In this document: positions 20,051 to 28,495 of the stretch, one piece after another
How positions within the stretch are numbered: position 1 is the first letter of the stretch
Layout of the letters: each line of letters starts with the position of its first letter
Assembly (NCBI RefSeq): GCF_001705665.1
Contig: NZ_MDHA01000021.1
Location: 62,001 to 126,000, forward strand
DNA: 64,000 nucleotides
Reading direction: 5' to 3'
From: Thioclava sp. SK-1
GTDB lineage: Bacteria > Pseudomonadota > Alphaproteobacteria > Rhodobacterales > Rhodobacteraceae
The notes under the pieces: generated by a model
Database searches by the model: none
What the model saw: only the letters and a program-made list of their open reading frames with translations
What the model was told of the DNA's origin: nothing
Translations under genes and position numbers: made by a program

Positions 20051-21103
20051 ATGCTTTTTGCCCTGCCTGATGATGACACGCTTTATGCCGCACTTGTGGC
20101 CCGCGACGCGCGGTATGACGGTCAGGCCTTTGTCGGCGTGACCTCCACCGGGATCCTTTGCCGCCTGACCTGCCCCGCCCGCAAACCCAAGCGCGAGAAT
20201 TGTAAATTCTTCGACACGATTGGAACGGCATTGGCAGAAGGGTTCAGGCCGTGCAAACGCTGCCATCCCCTTGCCCGCGTAAGCGAGGCCGATCCGGTGA
20301 TCGCCACGCTGCTGGGCGCATTGGACGCGGATCCCACGCGGCGTTGGTATGAAGGCGACATTGCTGCATTAGGGGTTGATCCCTCCACCGCGCGACGGGC
20401 GTTTAAGCGCGCCTTTGGAATGACATTTCTGGAACTGGCCAGGCAGCGTCGGCTTGGGGCCGGGTTGGGCACATTGGCGATGGGCGCACGGGTAATCGAT
20501 GCGCAGATGACCAGCGGCTTTGACAGCGCCTCTGCGTTTCGGGCGGCGGTAACGCGGATTTTAGGTCAGCCGCCCGGCGCGTTTAGCGACATGCCACTGC
20601 TGTTTATCGACTGGATCGACACGCCGCTAGGGCCGATGCTTGCAATTTGTGATCACATGACATTGCATCTGTTGGAATTCATGGATCGCAAGGGCTTACC
20701 CGCAGAACTTCAGAAATTACATCGGTTTACACATGGCCGGATCGGGTTTGGAAAGACCCCGGCAACCGCACAAATTAGGGCCGAATTAGCCGCCTATTTC
20801 CGCGGGGAATGCGCCGAATTTACCATCCCCTTGGCGCTGCATGGGACCGAATTTTCCAAAACAGTCTGGGACGCGCTGCGCCAAATCCCTGTAGCGCAGA
20901 CCCGGTCATATGCCGATCTTGCGCGCGCCATTGATCGCCCCAGTGCGATGCGTGCCGTGGCCCGGGCCAATGGGGCCAATCAGATCGCGATTGTCATTCC
21001 ATGCCATCGGGTTATCGGCTCTGACGGGTCACTGACCGGATATGCAGGCGGGCTGTGGCGCAAGCAAAAGCTACTGGAGGTCGAGCAGGCGTTTCAAAAA
21101 TAA
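20051..21103 (+). CDS. ada: Ada-type bifunctional alkyl-transfer protein and regulator
   Basis: 350 residues. The N-terminal domain has the four zinc cysteines Cys37, Cys41, Cys68 and Cys71 (GILCRLTC ... RPCKRCHP), which accept methyl groups from DNA phosphotriesters. An AraC-type helix-turn-helix region follows (about 85-185). The C-terminal O6-methylguanine methyltransferase has the active site IPCHRV with acceptor Cys318. AGGAG lies seven bases before the start. By family knowledge, methylation of the N-terminal cysteine turns Ada into an activator of its own and other repair genes; no Ada box was identified here. It stands near tag, which in other bacteria belongs to the same repair response. 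Confidence 0.94.
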   Translation: MLFALPDDDTLYAALVARDARYDGQAFVGVTSTGILCRLTCPARKPKRENCKFFDTIGTALAEGFRPCKRCHPLARVSEADPVIATLLGALDADPTRRWYEGDIAALGVDPSTARRAFKRAFGMTFLELARQRRLGAGLGTLAMGARVIDAQMTSGFDSASAFRAAVTRILGQPPGAFSDMPLLFIDWIDTPLGPMLAICDHMTLHLLEFMDRKGLPAELQKLHRFTHGRIGFGKTPATAQIRAELAAYFRGECAEFTIPLALHGTEFSKTVWDALRQIPVAQTRSYADLARAIDRPSAMRAVARANGANQIAIVIPCHRVIGSDGSLTGYAGGLWRKQKLLEVEQAFQK

Positions 21104-21181
21104 TGCGGCTGAGCTGCTTGGTCATTTCAATTCTATTAAGATTTTAACGGTATCGGTAAGCCCTCAGTAGAGGATACTCCG

Positions 21182-21853
21182 ATGATCGCGCTTCACGCCT
21201 ATGACCATGATGATACCCATGGACCGCTGACAATCCAGACCCATGTGTCAGAGCAAAACGCCCGCTTCGCCAGCGGTATCTATGCCGGAACGGCTGTGAT
21301 CACACCACGCGGACCGCGCCAGATTGCGGCCCTGCGCGCCGGTGATTTAATTGAGACATTCGACGACGGGCCACAACCGATCACCGCGATCGAAGGGTTC
21401 AACGCCCGCATCTTGGACATGGCTTTGCCGCGCGCGCTTTGGCCGATCGGGCTTGCCCAAGGGATGTTGGGCAATCGTCGTCCTGTCCGGCTGGCCCCGA
21501 ACCAGGCGGTGATGCTGGAATCCGACAGCGCCGAACAGGCCTTTGGCGATCCTTTCGTGATGGTGCCGGCCGCCACGCTCCTGTCACTGCCATGCGCGCG
21601 GCTGCTGTCACCCAGCCCATTCGACAAAATCTATCACATCCGCTTCGATACGCCGCAGTTGATCATGACCGCCGACGCCGGTGTGATGCTATGCGAACCT
21701 AAATCACTTCTGCATCATTGGGCCGATACAGCGCCGCTGGGTTATACCACTTTGCCGCTGGATTACGCGCAAGAGCTTTTGGCGCAGGACATTGACTGCG
21801 CAGGCGGAATTGCCCCCTATCTGCAAAAGTTGACAGCACAGATCGCCGCATAA
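21182..21853 (+). CDS. Hint (hedgehog/intein) domain protein
   Basis: 223 residues. The segment GIYAGTAVITPRGPRQIAALRAGDLIETFDDGPQPI resembles the start of Hint-type domains common in Rhodobacterales, and the later PVRLAPNQAVMLESD and GVMLCEPKSLL fit the same fold. The first Hint residue is normally Cys, but here the position reads Gly-Thr (AGTAVIT), so self-splicing or cleavage may be lost. No signal peptide, no repeats. It stands alone between ada and the glnA terminator. Function unknown. Confidence 0.65.
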   Translation: MIALHAYDHDDTHGPLTIQTHVSEQNARFASGIYAGTAVITPRGPRQIAALRAGDLIETFDDGPQPITAIEGFNARILDMALPRALWPIGLAQGMLGNRRPVRLAPNQAVMLESDSAEQAFGDPFVMVPAATLLSLPCARLLSPSPFDKIYHIRFDTPQLIMTADAGVMLCEPKSLLHHWADTAPLGYTTLPLDYAQELLAQDIDCAGGIAPYLQKLTAQIAA

Positions 21854-21877
21854 GCCTAAACCACCCTTGAAACTGAA

Positions 21878-21902
21878 AAAGGGCGCCATCGCGGCGCCCT
21901 TT
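21878..21902. terminator. Bidirectional terminator between the Hint gene and glnA
   Basis: Perfect 10-bp stem AAAGGGCGCC/GGCGCCCTTT (21878-21887 with 21893-21902), 5-nt loop. A-run on the left, so on the minus strand it ends in a T-run for glnA. Confidence 0.88.
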
Positions 21903-21926
21903 CCCAAATTCCAATCCCTAAGGGGA

Positions 21927-23336
21927 TTAGCAGCTGTAATACATTTTGTATTCAACCGGGTGCGGTGTGTGCTCGTAGGCGTAAACCTCTTCCCACTTCA
22001 GCGCCATGTAGCCTTCCAACTGGCCTTTGGTGAACACGTCGCCTGCCAGCAAGAAGTCCATATCGGCTTCCAGCTCGGTCAGGGCTTCGCGCAAGCTGCC
22101 GCAGACTGTTGGGATTGCAGCCAATTCTTCTGGCGGCAGGTCGTAAAGATCTTTGTCCGAGGACGGGCCCGGATCGATCTTGTTTTTGATGCCGTCCAGG
22201 CCAGCCATCATCAGTGCCGCGAAGCACAGATAGGGGTTTGCCGCCGGATCAGGGAAGCGCGCTTCGACACGTTTCGCTTTGGGCGATTCCGCGAACGGGA
22301 TACGCACACAGCCCGAACGGTTCGACGCCGAGTAGGCACGCAGAACCGGCGCCTCGAAGCCCGGGATCAAACGCTTGTAGGAGTTGGTCGACGGGTTGGT
22401 GATCGCGTTCAACGCTTTGGCATGTTTCAAGATACCGCCGATGAAATACAGCGCCTCTTGCGACAGGTCCGCGTATTTGTCGCCTGCAAACAGTGGCTTG
22501 CCGTCTTTCCAGATCGACATGTTCACGTGCATACCGGTGCCGTTATCGCCCGAGATGGGCTTGGGCATAAAGGTTGCCGATTTGCCATAGGCATGTGCAA
22601 CGTTGTGAACGACGTATTTGTATTTCTGGATCTCGTCGGCTTGCTTGGTCAGCGTGCCGAAAACAAGGCCCAGCTCGTGCTGGCACGATGCCACTTCGTG
22701 GTGGTGCTTGTCGACCTTCATGCCCATACGCTTCATGGTCGAGAGCATCTCGCCACGCAGGTCTTGCGCATCATCGATTGGGTTGACGGGGAAATAACCG
22801 CCTTTAACGCCCGGACGGTGACCGGTGTTGCCCATTTCGTATTTCGTGTCGGTGTTCCAAGCCGCGTCAATCGCGTCAACTTCGAACGACACTTTGTTCA
22901 TGCCAACCTGGAAACGCACGTCGTCGAACAGGAAGAATTCTGCTTCCGGGCCGAAGAAGGAAGTGTCGCCAATGCCCGAAGCAATCAGATAGGCTTCGGC
23001 ACGCTCGGCTGTGCCGCGCGGGTCACGATCGTATTTTTCGCCTGTGTCGGGCTCAACCACGGTGCAGTGCACGCACATGGTCTTTTCTGCGTAGAAGGGG
23101 TCGATGTAAACCGATGCCGGGTCCGGGATCAGTTTCATGTCAGACTTGTCGATCGACTTCCAGCCCGCGATGGACGAACCGTCGAACATGAAGCCATCTT
23201 CAAAGAAATCTTCATCAACTTCGTCAACAATCAATGTGACGTGCTGCAATTTGCCGCGTGGGTCGGTGAAGCGAACATCTACATATTCGACTTCTTCGTC
23301 CTTCATCAGCTTGATGGCGTCTTTCACGGTGCTCAT
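21927..23336 (-). CDS. glnA: Glutamine synthetase type I
   Basis: 469 residues, the standard GSI length. Combines ammonium with glutamate using ATP. Signatures include FDGSSIAGW (N-terminal), [11 protein letters not shown] with metal-binding glutamates, [11 protein letters not shown]-like segment ([11 protein letters not shown]), and NRSGCVRIP. The adenylylation tyrosine is about residue 398 in LYDLPPEE, so activity is probably controlled by GlnE. ATG 23336 fits the family start; AAAGGGT lies upstream. It follows glnB by 67 bases in the same direction, the usual glnBA operon. Confidence 0.97.
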   Translation of the reverse strand: MSTVKDAIKLMKDEEVEYVDVRFTDPRGKLQHVTLIVDEVDEDFFEDGFMFDGSSIAGWKSIDKSDMKLIPDPASVYIDPFYAEKTMCVHCTVVEPDTGEKYDRDPRGTAERAEAYLIASGIGDTSFFGPEAEFFLFDDVRFQVGMNKVSFEVDAIDAAWNTDTKYEMGNTGHRPGVKGGYFPVNPIDDAQDLRGEMLSTMKRMGMKVDKHHHEVASCQHELGLVFGTLTKQADEIQKYKYVVHNVAHAYGKSATFMPKPISGDNGTGMHVNMSIWKDGKPLFAGDKYADLSQEALYFIGGILKHAKALNAITNPSTNSYKRLIPGFEAPVLRAYSASNRSGCVRIPFAESPKAKRVEARFPDPAANPYLCFAALMMAGLDGIKNKIDPGPSSDKDLYDLPPEELAAIPTVCGSLREALTELEADMDFLLAGDVFTKGQLEGYMALKWEEVYAYEHTPHPVEYKMYYSC

Positions 23337-23403
23337 CAATAATACCCTTTCGTTTAGTATTAATCGCTTGGATCTTTCGATCCTGTGTGTCTCAGGTGAA
23401 AGC

Positions 23404-24094
<691 letters not shown>

Positions 24095-24934
24095 ATGACC
24101 ACCCCTTTGGATTTCGACAGTCAGCGCATCCAATCTTTGGGCAAACGCTCCGATCAGCATAAATATGACCATGGGCATGCGCTGGTCTTATCGGGTGGGC
24201 CGGGGCGCGGTGGGGCGGCGCGGCTGGCGGCGCGGGCGGCCTTGCGCGTCGGGGCGGGTTTGGTAACCATCTGCAGCCCACAATCCGCGATGGCCGAGAA
24301 TGCCGCGCAGCTTTCATCGATTATGCTAAGCCCCCTGCCCGACAGCTACACGTTACGCGGGATTCTTAGCGATGATCGGGTCAGTGCGGTCTGCCTTGGT
24401 CCGGGCTTGGGCGTGCCGCGTGCGCTGGATATGGTGCCCGCAGCCCTGTATTCAAAACGTGCCACAGTGTTGGATGCCGACGCCCTGACCGCCTTTGAAC
24501 AAGAGCCAGAGATGCTGTTCAATCACCTGCACCCGCAGGCGATCATAACCCCGCATCGTGGTGAATTTGGCCGTCTCTTTCCAGATTTGGCACAGGCTGA
24601 CAGCCAAGCGGCAGCCACACAGGCCGCCGCCCGCGCCGGCTGCACCGTGCTGCTAAAGGGGGAAGATACATGGATTGCTGAGCCTGACGGCCGGTCCACT
24701 TACCTGTCATGCCGGGGGGCGCGCGCCGTGCCGTGGCTGGCCACCGCCGGATCCGGCGATGTCCTGGCCGGGCTGATCGCGGGGTTAATGGCGCGCGGTC
24801 ATGCTGGATTTGACGCGGCCTGCACGGCCGCATTACTGCATGCGCAGGCCGCGCGCAGCTTTGGGCCCGGATTGATTTCAGAGGACCTGCCCGATTTGAT
24901 CCCGCAGGTTCTGCGCGACCTGGGCGTGGCCTGA
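24095..24934 (+). CDS. nnrD: ADP-dependent NAD(P)H-hydrate dehydratase (no epimerase domain)
   Basis: 279 residues. Repairs hydrated NAD(P)H (the damaged form NADHX), using ADP. It covers the YjeF C-terminal carbohydrate-kinase fold: KYDHGHALVLSGGPGRGGAARLAARAALRVGAGL near the start, ITPHRGEFGRLF in the middle, and TAGSGDVLAGLIAG near residue 213. Many bacteria fuse it to an N-terminal epimerase (NnrE); here only about 20 residues precede the kinase fold and no epimerase is encoded nearby. The sequence before ATG has GGAGAG. Confidence 0.9.
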   Translation: MTTPLDFDSQRIQSLGKRSDQHKYDHGHALVLSGGPGRGGAARLAARAALRVGAGLVTICSPQSAMAENAAQLSSIMLSPLPDSYTLRGILSDDRVSAVCLGPGLGVPRALDMVPAALYSKRATVLDADALTAFEQEPEMLFNHLHPQAIITPHRGEFGRLFPDLAQADSQAAATQAAARAGCTVLLKGEDTWIAEPDGRSTYLSCRGARAVPWLATAGSGDVLAGLIAGLMARGHAGFDAACTAALLHAQAARSFGPGLISEDLPDLIPQVLRDLGVA

Positions 24935-24983
24935 TCGCCCGCTTAAATCGCCATATAGCGTTCACATATCGCCCAAAAACAAT

Positions 24984-25107
24984 GCGGTAGCGCCGCTTTA
25001 GCGTGCAGGCCGGAGCGAAATGCTGCAACTGCACAGGCTTGTGTGGTGTGGTCGCAAGCTTGTCCAAAACAACGCTTTGAGCACTGCAGTCACCGGGCTA
25101 AGCCCGG
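24984..25107 (+). promoter_or_regulatory. Leader of the nitrate transporter with several hairpins
   Basis: The 207-base gap before the NarK gene holds three small helices: 24984-24996 (4 bp, 5-nt loop), 25003-25034 (6-bp stem GTGCAG/CTGCAC) and 25093-25107 (7-bp near-perfect palindrome). Nitrate genes are often controlled by ANTAR-type antiterminators (NasT) acting on leader hairpins, but the hexaloops expected there were not clearly seen. Confidence 0.35.
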
Positions 25108-25141
25108 AATACACGCGCTACAATTCGTTGGAGGAATTTGC

Positions 25142-26611
25142 ATGTCGTCTTCCAGTTTCAACATTTTCTCGTTCACCGGGAAGATGAAGATCCTTCACAT
25201 GAGCTGGTTCGCCTTTTTCCTGACCTTCGTGGTTTGGTTCAACCTCGCACCGCTGTTAGGGCAAATTCAGGCCAGTCTGGGCCTGACAAAACCACAGGTC
25301 ACGACGCTGTTGATCCTTAACGTTGCGCTGACCATCCCGGCCCGAATTGTTATCGGGATGCTGACAGATCAATATGGGCCGCGCCGGGTGTATTCGGGGC
25401 TTCTGATTGTATCGGCCATCCCCTGTTTCGTCTTTGCCGCCGCCGACAGCTTTACACAGTTGGCGATCGCGCGGTTTGCGCTTGGCTTCATCGGCGCCGG
25501 GTTTGTGATTGGTATTCGTATGGTGTCGGAATGGTTCCCCGCAGATGAGCTGGGCACCGCCGAAGGCATTTATGGCGGTTGGGGCAATTTCGGATCGGCT
25601 GCTGCAGCATTTTGTCTGCCCACCATTGCGCTGATGTTCGGCGGTGAAAATGGCTGGCGTTGGGCGATTGCGCTGACGGGGCTTATGTCACTGATCTTTG
25701 GCTTTGTTTACTATGCCTCTGTGACCGATGTTCCCAAAGGGTCGAAATATTTCCGCCCCAAGAATGCCACCGCGATGGAGGTCACATCGAAGGGGGATCT
25801 GTGGTTCCTGCTGGTGATGAAAGTGCCGCTGTATATCGCGCTTGGCGCGTTGGCATGGCGGTTGAAAAATGTCGAAATTTTCACCCCACTGACCACCAAT
25901 ATCGTCTATTTCGGCCTTGTTCTGCTGTATGCATACGACTCTATGCTGGCAGTTCGTGCAAACCGCCGTGTATTCGTAGAAGAGGTGCCAAGCTTTGAAC
26001 GCTATAAGTTCAAGCAGGTCGCCATCTTGAATATCTTGTATTTCGCCACATTCGGGTCAGAGCTGGCTGTGGTGTCGATGCTGCCGCTGTTCTTTGGTGA
26101 AACCTTTGGCCTGTCGCCGGTTGTGGCGGGTATGGTTGCGTCGGCCTACGCGTTCATGAACCTGATGTCGCGCCCAGGGGGCGGTTTGATTTCGGACCGG
26201 TTTGGCCGCAAGCCCACGCTGTTGATCCTGACCGCAGGTCTGGCGGTTGGCTATGCGTTGATGTCAATCATCGATGCCAGCTGGGCAGTATGGTTGGCCG
26301 TGGTTGCGGCGATGGCCTGTTCGTTCTTTGTGCAAGCCGGCGAAGGCGCCGTCTTTGCCGTTGTGCCACTGATCAAGCGCAGCCTGACCGGGCAAATCGC
26401 TGGTATGACAGGGGCTTACGGTAATGTTGGCGCGGTGATTTACCTGATCATCTATTCCGTCGTGGATGCATCGACCTTCTTCATGGTTATCGCCTGCACG
26501 GCTGTGCTGGGCTTCATCGCGCTGCTGTTTTTGGAAGAACCCACCGGCGAGATTGCCGAGGTTGACGAAGATGGCGCCGTGACCATGATCAATGTCGGGC
26601 TGAAACACTAA
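25142..26611 (+). CDS. Nitrate/nitrite transporter, NarK (NNP) family
   Basis: 489 residues, 12 hydrophobic segments of the major facilitator superfamily. Nitrate-signature segments are visible: GFIGAGFVIGIRMVSEWFP around residue 120, and SFFVQAGEGAVFAVVPLIKRSLTGQIAGMTGAYGNVGAV around 395-435. It imports nitrate or nitrite across the inner membrane for the assimilatory enzymes encoded opposite. ATG 25142 has GGAGGAAT eight bases upstream. The next gene, the PP2C-kinase, lies 75 bases downstream beyond a terminator-like hairpin. Confidence 0.92.
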   Translation: MSSSSFNIFSFTGKMKILHMSWFAFFLTFVVWFNLAPLLGQIQASLGLTKPQVTTLLILNVALTIPARIVIGMLTDQYGPRRVYSGLLIVSAIPCFVFAAADSFTQLAIARFALGFIGAGFVIGIRMVSEWFPADELGTAEGIYGGWGNFGSAAAAFCLPTIALMFGGENGWRWAIALTGLMSLIFGFVYYASVTDVPKGSKYFRPKNATAMEVTSKGDLWFLLVMKVPLYIALGALAWRLKNVEIFTPLTTNIVYFGLVLLYAYDSMLAVRANRRVFVEEVPSFERYKFKQVAILNILYFATFGSELAVVSMLPLFFGETFGLSPVVAGMVASAYAFMNLMSRPGGGLISDRFGRKPTLLILTAGLAVGYALMSIIDASWAVWLAVVAAMACSFFVQAGEGAVFAVVPLIKRSLTGQIAGMTGAYGNVGAVIYLIIYSVVDASTFFMVIACTAVLGFIALLFLEEPTGEIAEVDEDGAVTMINVGLKH

Positions 26612-26632
26612 GACCGCAAGCATGACAAATCT

Positions 26633-26670
26633 GCGCGCGGGTCACATACTGGCCCGCGCGCTTTCATTTT
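26633..26670 (+). terminator. Terminator or attenuator between transporter and kinase genes
   Basis: Perfect 9-bp GC-rich stem (26633-26641 with 26653-26661), 11-nt loop, then TTTCATTTT. It sits between two co-directional genes, so it may only reduce read-through into the kinase. Confidence 0.6.
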
Positions 26671-26686
26671 GCGAGGGGGGCGACCC

Positions 26687-28495
26687 ATGTCCATATCGGC
26701 CAAACCGGATCATGCTACACAGCCAAAACCGGGATTTTCGCAGCTTCGGTCGCAGTTCCCAACCCGCCCGCTGGAGGCGGTGTTGGGCGGGTGCACCGAT
26801 CCGGGGCCGAAACCGCGCAATGATGATGCGATCGCCGGGCGCATTCCCGAAAGCCGCTATGAAATGCACGCCAAGGGCGTCGTAGCCTGTATTGCCGATG
26901 GGATCTCAACCGGGCGCAATTCGCATTTGGCCGCGCAGCTATCGGTGACACAATTCGCGCAAGATTACTATTCCGCGCCCGAAAGCTGGCCGGTGCAAGA
27001 TTGCACGGCGCGGCTTCTATCCTCATTAAATTCCTGGTTTTTTGCGCAAAACCGCAGTGGCTCGCCACAGGCGGATGGGCAGGTCACCACATTTACGGCG
27101 CTGATTGCGCGCTCCACCACCGCCCATATCGTGCATATCGGTGACACGCGCTGTCTACGGTTGCGCGATGGGGTGATCACCGGGCTGACCGAAGATCACA
27201 ACGCAGCCTTTATGGGGCAGGAACAGGCATTGACGCGCGCCTTGGGGATTGAGCCGAATATACGCGTCGATTACCGTTCGGAACGATTGGCGCAGGACGA
27301 TATCTATCTGCTGATGTCGGACGGGGTGCATGGTGTGCTGTCTTATTCGACCATGGCCGCGATGTTACGAGACCGCGCCATGACCACGCAAAACGATCTG
27401 GAGGCGGCGTCGCGGGCGCTGTGTGATGCGGCTTTGGCCGCAGGAAGCGACGACAACCTTAGCTGCCTAATGGTGCGGATCACCGCCCTGCCCTCGGAAA
27501 CGCTGACGGAGGCGCATCACCGGCTGACCGATCAGGCCATCCCCCCCGTAATGAAGCCGGGCAATAAAATTGACGGGTTTGAAATTGAGCAGGTGATGTA
27601 TTCCAGCACGCGCAGCCATGTCTACCGTGTGCGCCGTGCAGGGGAGGATACGCGCTATGTCCTGAAGGCACCATCGCGTAATTTCGCCGATAATATGCAA
27701 TACCTTGAAGGCTTTACGTTGGAACAATGGGTGGGTCGGCGGATTGATAACCCGCAGGTAATGAAGATCTTGCCCCATGAAGACAGCCGGTTTTTGTATT
27801 ATATCTCCGAGCTGGTAGAGGGTGAGACACTGCGCGAGTGGATGGCACGTCACCCGACCCCATCGATCCGACAGGTTTTGCCGATTTTGGGATCGATCAT
27901 CAGTGCGGTGCGGATTTTCCACCGGCTGGGCATGGTGCACCGCGATCTGAAGCCCGAAAATATTATGCTCAATACTGACGGTGTGGCAAAGATCATCGAT
28001 TTCGGCTCGGTTCAGGTCAGCGGTTTCGCAGATATCATGACCGGTTTGGGCGATCATGTGCCGGAAGGCTCGTTGAATTATATCGCGCCAGAGGTTCTGA
28101 CAGGGCGCGGGGCCAGCCCGTCATCGGATCTGTTTTCCATAGGTGCGATCACCTATGAAATGCTGACCGGTCGGGTGCCATTTGCATTAGAAGACGGGCG
28201 CAAGCTGCCGGGTGCGGCTGCGGATTGGGCGTTGACCTCGTTGACCGATTTGCGCCACGACCTGCCCGAAGCCAGCGCCGAGGCCCTGGCCCGCGTCCTG
28301 TCGTATGAGCCCAAAAACCGCCCCGAGGTCATGTCGGAATTTCTGGCCGATCTGCGCAAATCAATGGATCAAGGCGTGTTGCCGCGCGATCATATCCCGC
28401 TGTTACAGCGCGGCTCTGTGTCGTTTTGGCGTGGTTGGGCGATGATCAGCAGCGCCATCGCCCTGGCGCTGCTGATCGCGCTATTGTTGCGCTAG
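26687..28495 (+). CDS. PP2C phosphatase-Ser/Thr kinase fusion with C-terminal membrane anchor
   Basis: 602 residues. Residues 30-265 form a PP2C phosphatase, with metal ligands at Asp46/Asp47, Asp71 (ADG), Asp212 (SDG) and Asp255-Asp256-Asn257. Residues 295-560 form a eukaryotic-type kinase with Lys327, HRDLKPEN (418-425) and DFG (438-440). The usual glycine-rich loop is replaced by YSSTRSHVYRV (305-315). A single hydrophobic helix closes the protein (583-602). Such fusions occur beside nitrate-assimilation genes in alphaproteobacteria; a role in controlling them is inferred, and substrates are unknown. ATG 26687 follows GAGGGGGG. Its 3' end overlaps nasA tail-to-tail by 15 bases. Confidence 0.88.
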   Translation: MSISAKPDHATQPKPGFSQLRSQFPTRPLEAVLGGCTDPGPKPRNDDAIAGRIPESRYEMHAKGVVACIADGISTGRNSHLAAQLSVTQFAQDYYSAPESWPVQDCTARLLSSLNSWFFAQNRSGSPQADGQVTTFTALIARSTTAHIVHIGDTRCLRLRDGVITGLTEDHNAAFMGQEQALTRALGIEPNIRVDYRSERLAQDDIYLLMSDGVHGVLSYSTMAAMLRDRAMTTQNDLEAASRALCDAALAAGSDDNLSCLMVRITALPSETLTEAHHRLTDQAIPPVMKPGNKIDGFEIEQVMYSSTRSHVYRVRRAGEDTRYVLKAPSRNFADNMQYLEGFTLEQWVGRRIDNPQVMKILPHEDSRFLYYISELVEGETLREWMARHPTPSIRQVLPILGSIISAVRIFHRLGMVHRDLKPENIMLNTDGVAKIIDFGSVQVSGFADIMTGLGDHVPEGSLNYIAPEVLTGRGASPSSDLFSIGAITYEMLTGRVPFALEDGRKLPGAAADWALTSLTDLRHDLPEASAEALARVLSYEPKNRPEVMSEFLADLRKSMDQGVLPRDHIPLLQRGSVSFWRGWAMISSAIALALLIALLLR

